Translations under genes and position numbers: made by a program
The notes under the pieces: model-generated
What the model was told of the DNA's origin: nothing
The model's input: only the letters and a program-made list of their open reading frames with translations
The model's database searches: none
DNA from: Pseudomonadota bacterium
GTDB lineage: Bacteria; Pseudomonadota; Gammaproteobacteria; Xanthomonadales; Rhodanobacteraceae
Direction of reading: 5' to 3'
Assembly: GCA_021805685.1 (NCBI GenBank)
Contig: JAJZET010000146.1
Coordinates: forward strand, 1-42,939
Length of the DNA: 42,939 bases
Part shown: piece after piece, positions 35,601 to 42,939 of the stretch
How positions within the stretch are numbered: the stretch's first letter is position 1
Layout of the letters: the number at the start of each line of letters is the position of its first letter

Positions 35601-35831
35601 TTCCCGCTGTTCGTCTCCACCGGCGCCGGCGCCAACGCACGCCATGCGATCGGCACCGGCGTGATCGGCGGCATGCTGTTCGCCACCCTCTTCGGCGTGC
35701 TGCTGATCCCGGTGTTCTACATCGTGGTGCGCCGCCTGCTGGGCGACAAGCTGGACGGCGATGCCACGCCGCAGACCGCCGCGGGCACGGGCATGCAGTC
35801 GTTCGATTCGGATCCGCGACGCGGGCATTGA
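32652..35831 (+). CDS. RND multidrug efflux pump, HAE1 family (AcrB/MexB-like)
   Basis: 1059 residues, the usual length. It opens with PSFFIDRPIFAWVVAILISL. The proton-relay pair Asp407-Asp408 (IVVDDAIVVIENVER, helix 4) and the helix-10 lysine (IGLAAKNAILIVEF) match AcrB. Two large periplasmic loops form the porter and docking domains. The pump expels hydrophobic drugs, detergents or solvents by proton antiport, acting with the adaptor upstream. No outer-membrane factor gene follows; an unlinked TolC/OprM must complete the complex. A strong bidirectional terminator starts 26 bases after the stop. Confidence 0.96.
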   Translation: MPSFFIDRPIFAWVVAILISLGGVLAILNLGVESYPNIAPPSVTVNANYPGASADTTEKTVTQVIEQQLTGIDHLLYFSSSSSANGHASITLTFETGTDPDIAQVQVQNKVALATPRLPSEVTQQGVVVAKANAGFLMVVALKSDNPNIDRNRLNDIVGSQVLDQISRVPGVGSTQQFGSEYAMRIWLNPDKLQGYGLSASQVFAAIQAQNVQFAAGSLGADPAVPGQGLTATVSTEGRFTTPEQFANIILRANADGTTVRLGDVAKISFGPQNYGFDTTWNGKPIGAFAIQLLPGANALDVSTAVRAKMDELAPSFPPGVSWFSPYDSTAFVHISIDEVVHTLVEAIILVFLVMLLFLQNFRATVIPTLVIPVALLGTFLGMLVLGFTINQLTLFGMVLAIGIVVDDAIVVIENVERIMTEENLSPKEATRKAMGQITGAVVAITVVLAAVFVPSALQPGASGVIYKQFALTIAMSMAFSAFLALSFTPALCASFLQPEHHKKKNVVYRKFNQLFDWTTHTYVGHVGRAVRHAPRWMFVFVVLAVLAGYLYTRLPGSFLPEEDQGYALAVIQLPPGATKQRTGEVMAQMRTILDKDPAVQGVLQVTGFSFIGSSESAGMAFIKLKDWSQRKGTAMDFIQQANMQLHQIRDARIFVVNIPTVQGLGQFGGFDMYLQDRAGKGREALTQARNILLGKAAKDPLLTGVRPNALEDAPQLDLKVDRVQAQSMGLSVSDVYNAISLMLAPVYVNDFTYGGRVKRVIMQADAPYRMGPDALQHFFTPSTTQKNADGTPAMIPLSNVVQAKWGMGSPALTRYNGYSAVEIVGSPAPGHASGEAMNEMQKIVSQDLPKGFGFDWTGQSYQEILSGNAATLLMMLSILVVFLALAALYESWSIPVSVLLVVPLGLLGVVVFTLLRGLPNDIYFKIGLVTVIGLAAKNAILIVEFAVAEQKAGRTLREATIDAARLRLRPILMTSLAFILGVFPLFVSTGAGANARHAIGTGVIGGMLFATLFGVLLIPVFYIVVRRLLGDKLDGDATPQTAAGTGMQSFDSDPRRGH

Positions 35832-35857
35832 CGCAGCACGGCCACGGACGGCCCAGC

Positions 35858-35885
35858 AAAAAGCCCCGGCTCGCCGGGGCTTTTT
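35858..35885. terminator. Bidirectional rho-independent terminator
   Basis: A perfect 13-bp stem (35858-35870 with 35873-35885, core GCCCCGGC) ends in T6 on the + strand and T5 on the - strand. It lies between the convergent RND pump and acyl-CoA dehydrogenase genes. Confidence 0.92.
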
Positions 35886-35907
35886 TCGTCACCATGGGAC
35901 AGCTGGA

Positions 35908-37068
<1,161 letters not shown>

Positions 37069-37152
37069 GGGGGACTCCGATGGGAGGAAAAAGCCCGCCA
37101 TTTTAGCTTCCGCACCGAACGGCTCATGTGCGGATGCAGCACAACGCCCCGC

Positions 37153-37440
37153 CTATTTGCCGAACGGATCCTGCGTCCGGATTCGCATGATTTCTTCCGC
37201 CGTCTGCTTGCGCTCCTGCGCGCGCTGCTGAGCGGGCGTCAGGCAGGACGGATGCATCGACCGGAGCTCGCCATTGGGGCAGATCGACTCCGCCGTGGCG
37301 GGCACCCAGGCCAGCGGCTCCGACAGGCTCGACGCCGGCCTTACGCGACCATCGGAGGGCAAGCCGCAGGCCGTCAACGCGACACAGGCCGCCATCGTAC
37401 AGATCCATCCAACCATGCGTTGCACGCGACGTCCTCTCAT
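37153..37440 (-). CDS. Small putative lipoprotein of unknown function
   Basis: 95 residues. The start MRGRRVQRMVGWICTMAAC-VALTAC contains a lipoprotein signal with lipobox LTAC (Cys25 lipidated). The mature part is short and polar (CPNGELRSMHPSC has two cysteines that could pair; AQQRAQERKQTAEEIMRIRTQ is a probable helix). No family is recognized. An alternative start is the ATG at 37416. It is divergent from the ArsR-methyltransferase gene. Confidence 0.7.
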   Translation of the reverse strand: MRGRRVQRMVGWICTMAACVALTACGLPSDGRVRPASSLSEPLAWVPATAESICPNGELRSMHPSCLTPAQQRAQERKQTAEEIMRIRTQDPFGK

Positions 37441-37480
37441 GCCCTGGCGTGTCGCGAGTGTACGCCCGGACGGATCTGCC

Positions 37481-37509
37481 TTGACGAGCCGGCATCCGCA
37501 GCCTAGCCT
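37481..37509 (+). promoter_or_regulatory. Putative promoter of the ArsR-metH operon
   Basis: TTGACG (37481-37486, 5/6 of -35) and TAGCCT (37504-37509, 3/6 of -10) with 17-bp spacing. Transcription would begin near 37516, leaving a leader of about 27 bases that contains the palindrome at 37522. Confidence 0.45.
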
Positions 37510-37521
37510 TATGCATCCTTA

Positions 37522-37531
37522 TATCGCGATA
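37522..37531 (+). promoter_or_regulatory. Palindrome TATCGCGATA, candidate operator of the metH operon
   Basis: TATCGCGATA (37522-37531) is a perfect 10-bp palindrome inside an A/T-rich island (TTATATCGCGATAGATAGATAA), 12 bases before the ArsR-methyltransferase ATG. ArsR-family repressors bind such imperfectly symmetric A/T-rich sites, so autoregulation is likely. No Shine-Dalgarno is seen in this leader. Confidence 0.55.
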
Positions 37532-37542
37532 GATAGATAACT

Positions 37543-38493
37543 ATGGATCTGGCCACTGCGTCCAGCATCTTGCGGCTGCTTGCCGACCCCACCCGCGTGC
37601 GCCTGCTGGCCCTGCTCGAGGGCGAGGAACTCACCGTGGCCGAGCTGGCGGCGGTGCTTCACCTGGCGCAACCGCGCGTCTCCACCCACCTCGCCAAACT
37701 GAAGGAAGCCGGGCTGGTGCGCGACCGTCGTGCCGGGGTCTCCGCCTACTACCGCGCCAATGGCGAGGGCGACGCGCACCAGCACACACTGATCGCCTCG
37801 CTGCGCGAAAACATCGACGATGCCCTGCTGCGGGAAGACGCCGCCCGTCTGCCCGGCGTGCTGGCCAACCGCGCCCGCACGGAAGGCTGGGCCGACACCG
37901 TGGCCGGCGACATGGAGCGCCATTACTCGCCCGGCCGCACCTGGGAAACCCTGGCGCGCGCGCTGCTGCAACTGCTGGGCACCGGCGACGTGCTGGACAT
38001 CGCCTCCGGCGACGGCATCACCGCCGAACTGCTGGCGCCGCATGCGCACTCGGTCGTCTGCGTGGACTCCAGCGAACGCGTAGTCGAGGCCGCGCGCAAG
38101 CGCCTGCATGCCTACCGCAACGTCGAGGTGCACCAGGGCGACATGCACGCGCTGGAGCTCGGCGATCGCCGCTTCGACCTGGTGCTGATGCTGCACGCGC
38201 TGACCTACGCCGAGCGCCCGGCACAGGCCGTGGCCGAGGCCGCACGCCTGTTGCGTCCCGGCGGCCGCCTGCTCGCGGTGACGCTGGGCAAGCACGACCA
38301 CCGCGCCGTGGTGGAGCCGTTCGACCACCGCAACCTCGGCTTCACCGATACCGAGTTGCGCGACTACGCCCTGGCCGCCGGGCTGCAGGTGCACAGCTGC
38401 GACCGCATCAGCCGCGAGCGCAAAGCGCCGCATTTCGAAGTGATCAGCCTGCTCGCACAGAAAGACCTGTCCGATGTGAGACACCACCGATGA
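37543..38493 (+). CDS. ArsR-family regulator fused to SAM-dependent methyltransferase domain
   Basis: 316 residues. Residues ~1-75 form an ArsR winged helix ([27 protein letters not shown], recognition helix [19 protein letters not shown]). Residues ~130-316 form a class I methyltransferase with motif [11 protein letters not shown] (~148-157), an acidic ribose-binding strand end (VVCVDSS) and [12 protein letters not shown]. The same architecture is known upstream of methionine-cycle genes, where ArsR-type SahR repressors respond to S-adenosylhomocysteine. The adjacency to metH here (ATGA overlap) supports that role: sensing SAM/SAH and controlling methionine synthesis. Whether the domain still methylates anything is unknown. 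A palindrome lies in its leader. Confidence 0.9.
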   Translation: MDLATASSILRLLADPTRVRLLALLEGEELTVAELAAVLHLAQPRVSTHLAKLKEAGLVRDRRAGVSAYYRANGEGDAHQHTLIASLRENIDDALLREDAARLPGVLANRARTEGWADTVAGDMERHYSPGRTWETLARALLQLLGTGDVLDIASGDGITAELLAPHAHSVVCVDSSERVVEAARKRLHAYRNVEVHQGDMHALELGDRRFDLVLMLHALTYAERPAQAVAEAARLLRPGGRLLAVTLGKHDHRAVVEPFDHRNLGFTDTELRDYALAAGLQVHSCDRISRERKAPHFEVISLLAQKDLSDVRHHR

Positions 38494-39590
38494 GCGCCCT
38501 ACCCTGGCTGCACCCCGAACGCGTCGCACTGCTGGAAACCGCGCTGGCCGAACGCATCCTCATCCTCGATGGCGGCATGGGCACCATGCTGCAAGGCCAC
38601 CGGCTGGACGAGGCCGGCTTCCGCGGCGAGCGTTTCGAGCAGGGCCATGACGGTGCGCATGCGCACCACCACGACGGTCATGCCCACGAACATCGTGGCG
38701 GCTGCGACCTCAAGGGCAACAACGACCTGCTCACGCTGACCCAGCCGGCGATCATCCGCGGCGTGCACGAGGCCTACCTCGAGGCCGGCGCGGACCTGGT
38801 GGAGACCAACACCTTCAATTCCACCCGCATCAGCCAGGCCGACTACCACCTCGAGCACCTCGCGCACGAGTTGAACCTGGAAGGCGCGAAACTCGCGCGC
38901 GCCGCCTGCGACAAGTTCACTGCGCTCACGCCCGGCAAGCCGCGCTTCGTGATCGGCGTGCTCGGCCCCACCAGCCGCACCGCCTCACTGTCGCCGGACG
39001 TCAACGATCCCGGCTTCCGCAACGTCACCTTCGAGGAACTGGCAGCCAACTACCGCGAATCTGCCGCCGGCCTGATCGACGGCGGCGCCGATATCGTGAT
39101 GGTGGAAACCATCTTCGACACGCTGAACGCCAAGGCCGCGCTGTACGCGCTGTCCGAACTGTTCCGCGAGCGCGGCGCACGCGTGCCGCTGATGATCTCC
39201 GGCACCATCACCGACCGCTCCGGCCGCACGCTCTCCGGCCAGACCGCCGAGGCGTTCTGGTATTCCGTGCGCCATGCGCGACCACTGGCCGTCGGCCTCA
39301 ACTGCGCGCTCGGCGCCGCCGACCTGCGCCCGCACATCCAGACCCTCGCCGACCTCGCCGAGTGCCGCGTCAGCACGCATCCCAACGCCGGCCTGCCGAA
39401 CGCCTTCGCCGAGTACGACGAGACACCCGAGCAGATGGCCAGCGTGATCCGCGGCTTCGCCCGCGACGGCCTGCTCAACCTCGTCGGCGGCTGCTGCGGC
39501 ACCACGCCGGCGCACATCAGGGCGATTGCCGAAGCCGTGCGCGACTACCCGCCGCGCACGCTGCCCGGCGACCTGCAGGAAGCCGCGTGA
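38490..39590 (+). CDS. metH: Methionine synthase, homocysteine-binding module (MetH part 1) with His-rich insertion
   Basis: 366 residues corresponding to the N-terminal homocysteine S-methyltransferase module of cobalamin-dependent MetH. It holds the zinc-bound homocysteine used to take the methyl group from methylcobalamin. Zinc ligands are Cys272 (GLNCALG) and Cys335-Cys336 (GGCCGTT). Between GERF (residue 49) and [10 protein letters not shown] (72), where E. coli MetH has about four residues, lies a 22-residue stretch with [16 protein letters not shown] (53-68; eight histidines). The ORF ends at the linker where E. coli MetH continues into the folate domain; the partner module is the next gene. 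The start overlaps the regulator stop (ATGA). Confidence 0.93.
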   Translation: MSALPWLHPERVALLETALAERILILDGGMGTMLQGHRLDEAGFRGERFEQGHDGAHAHHHDGHAHEHRGGCDLKGNNDLLTLTQPAIIRGVHEAYLEAGADLVETNTFNSTRISQADYHLEHLAHELNLEGAKLARAACDKFTALTPGKPRFVIGVLGPTSRTASLSPDVNDPGFRNVTFEELAANYRESAAGLIDGGADIVMVETIFDTLNAKAALYALSELFRERGARVPLMISGTITDRSGRTLSGQTAEAFWYSVRHARPLAVGLNCALGAADLRPHIQTLADLAECRVSTHPNAGLPNAFAEYDETPEQMASVIRGFARDGLLNLVGGCCGTTPAHIRAIAEAVRDYPPRTLPGDLQEAA

Positions 39591-39610
39591 TGCCGCGTCG
39601 CCGTGTCCTG

Positions 39611-39734
39611 CCCCCTCTCCCCATTGGGCAGACGGCTGGGGTGAGGGGCCATGCTGGCCTCGCACCCGCATCACTCAGCGCCATCGCAAGCCCCGCCCCC
39701 TCACCTCAATCCTTTCCCCAAAAGGGAGAGGAGG
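39611..39734. repeat. Intergenic inverted repeat between the two metH genes
   Basis: Two arms of the CCCTCTCCC/GGGAGAGGG-type element in inverted orientation: 39611-39650 (CCCCCTCTCCCCATTGGG...GGGGTGAGGGG) and 39696-39734 (CCCCCTCACCTCAATCC...AAAGGGAGAGGAGG). The last bases, AGGAGG (39729-39734), lie 7 bases before the next ATG and form its Shine-Dalgarno. Confidence 0.75.
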
Positions 39735-39741
39735 CAGAAGC

Positions 39742-42426
<2,685 letters not shown>

Positions 42427-42433
42427 TCGGCGC

Positions 42434-42766
42434 TCAGGGCGTTTCGTCGCCGGTGACGTTGTTCTTGTGGTGGCGCAGGTGCACCACGAGGTTGTAGATC
42501 GAGACGAAGGCCGGGAAGAAGTTCGAGATGATGCCCACCGAGTCGTTCTTGCCGACCACGAAGTAGGCCAGCAGCAGCGAACTGCCGATCACCGACAGCC
42601 ACCAGAACGCCAGCGGCATCACCACCCGCTTGTGCTTGCGCGTGTAGTAGAGCTGCACGAACCAGCGGCTGGTGAACATCACCGACCCCAGCAGGCCGAC
42701 AGCCTTCCACGGCGTCAGCTGGAAGTGCTGCAGCGCCTGCAGGGCCTGGGCGAAGTCATGGGGCAT
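42434..42766 (-). CDS. Lipid A biosynthesis N-terminal-domain (LAB_N) membrane protein
   Basis: 110 residues with three hydrophobic helices (~20-38, 50-70, 80-97). The sequence AVGLLGSVMFTSRWFVQLYYTRKHKRVVMPLAFWWLSVIGSSLLL fits the LAB_N domain (PF07578), found as a stand-alone protein or fused to lipid-A-disaccharide synthase or glycosyltransferases. The family resembles small flippase-like (SWEET/PQ-loop-like) folds. Its role is unproven; lipid A or lipid-linked sugar handling is inferred. It converges on metH (8-base gap). TAGAAT (42802-42797, - strand) is a possible -10. Confidence 0.88.
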   Translation of the reverse strand: MPHDFAQALQALQHFQLTPWKAVGLLGSVMFTSRWFVQLYYTRKHKRVVMPLAFWWLSVIGSSLLLAYFVVGKNDSVGIISNFFPAFVSIYNLVVHLRHHKNNVTGDETP

Positions 42767-42821
42767 GGCGCGTTCCGGATGGCGGTGAAAGCCGGCATTC
42801 TACGCGAGCGCCACGCCATGG

Positions 42822-42850
42822 TTGACCTGACCGCCCTCACCCCGTATATT
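42822..42850 (+). promoter_or_regulatory. Sigma-70 promoter of tRNA-Val
   Basis: TTGACC (42822-42827, 5/6), exactly 17 bp, then TATATT (42845-42850, 5/6). The following TGCGCGCTCCC is a G/C-rich discriminator, typical of stable-RNA promoters under growth-rate and ppGpp control. The start would be near 42857, 8 bases before the mature tRNA. Confidence 0.8.
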
Positions 42851-42864
42851 TGCGCGCTCCCGGC

Positions 42865-42939
42865 GGGCGGTTAGCTCAGCGGTAGAGCACTGCCTTCACA
42901 CGGCAGGTGTCACAAGTTCGATCCTTGTACCGCCCACCA
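42865..42939 (+). tRNA. tRNA-Val (anticodon CAC)
   Basis: 75 bases with encoded CCA. The acceptor stem GGGCGGT pairs with ACCGCCC. The D-arm is GCTC-AGCGGTA-GAGC. The anticodon stem CTGCC/GGCAG encloses TTCACAC, giving anticodon CAC (reads GUG, valine). The T-arm contains GTTCGATCC between ACAA and TTGT. The gene ends exactly at the window edge and appears complete. Confidence 0.96.

Noticed and set aside
33303-35828. 841-codon - strand open frame inside the RND pump gene
   Set aside because: It is antisense to a canonical AcrB-type pump and extremely His/Gln/Arg-rich, as expected for a reverse-frame artefact.
37520-37542. SAM or cobalamin riboswitch in front of the metH operon
   Set aside because: The leader before the regulator is too short (about 27 bases) and no SAM- or B12-riboswitch core is seen; regulation by the ArsR-type protein is more likely.

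Overview
The window is chromosomal DNA from a high-GC gammaproteobacterium. The best fit is the order Xanthomonadales (Lysobacterales), probably family Rhodanobacteraceae (Rhodanobacter/Dyella/Luteibacter type). The family placement is inferred from gene content: a kynurenine-type tryptophan degradation operon, an alpha-beta fused 2-oxo acid dehydrogenase E1, a giant NAD-dependent glutamate dehydrogenase, methionine synthase split into two genes, and short inverted intergenic repeats of the CCCTCTCCC...GGGAGAGGG type. Genes are tightly packed with uniform GC-rich codon use. I see no insertion sequence, prophage, integrase, CRISPR array or island boundary.

Layout. 1-1.7 kb: the end of a kynurenine/2-aminomuconate operon (semialdehyde dehydrogenase, carbonic anhydrase, 2-aminomuconate deaminase). 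1.8-4.9 kb: a secreted MHKSA-repeat protein, a DadA-like flavoenzyme and a secreted EreA/ChaN-like protein. 4.9-7.3 kb: an envelope-stress-like module with a BlaI-type repressor behind a large dyad operator, an M56 (BlaR1-like) membrane protease fused to a TonB C-terminal domain, and an NlpC/P60 lipoprotein. 7.4-9.2 kb: SlyD and an MFS carboxylate transporter. 9.4-14.1 kb: two DEAD-box RNA helicases (RhlE-like, DeaD-like) flanking an acetyltransferase and a short-chain dehydrogenase. 14.2-16.1 kb: DODA-type dioxygenase, YkgJ cysteine cluster protein, MAPEG protein. 16.1-20.3 kb: a nucleotidyltransferase-like gene leading into the fused E1, then glutaryl-CoA dehydrogenase. 20.6-24.3 kb: a drug/metabolite transporter, a TauE/SafE permease, a small membrane protein, an aldo/keto reductase and an acetyltransferase. 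24.3-31.1 kb: cN-I type 5'-nucleotidase, NAD kinase and the giant glutamate dehydrogenase. 31.4-35.8 kb: RND efflux adaptor and pump, without outer-membrane channel or regulator. 35.9-37.4 kb: an acyl-CoA dehydrogenase and a small lipoprotein. 37.5-42.4 kb: an ArsR-methyltransferase regulator in operon with the two halves of MetH. 42.4-42.9 kb: a lipid A biosynthesis N-terminal-domain protein and a complete tRNA-Val(CAC) with a clear sigma-70 promoter.

Most genes belong to known families. The points most worth a second look are: (i) the methionine locus, with an ArsR-SAM-methyltransferase regulator translationally coupled to a MetH homocysteine module that carries an 18-residue His-rich insertion, and a second MetH gene whose Shine-Dalgarno sequence lies in an intergenic repeat; (ii) the BlaI/M56-TonB/NlpC module with its 45-bp dyad operator and a hairpin that buries the NlpC ribosome-binding site; (iii) the nucleotidyltransferase-fused E1 pair; and (iv) several unassigned palindromes in front of metabolic genes. 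All functional statements are family-level inferences from the sequence. No database search was possible.
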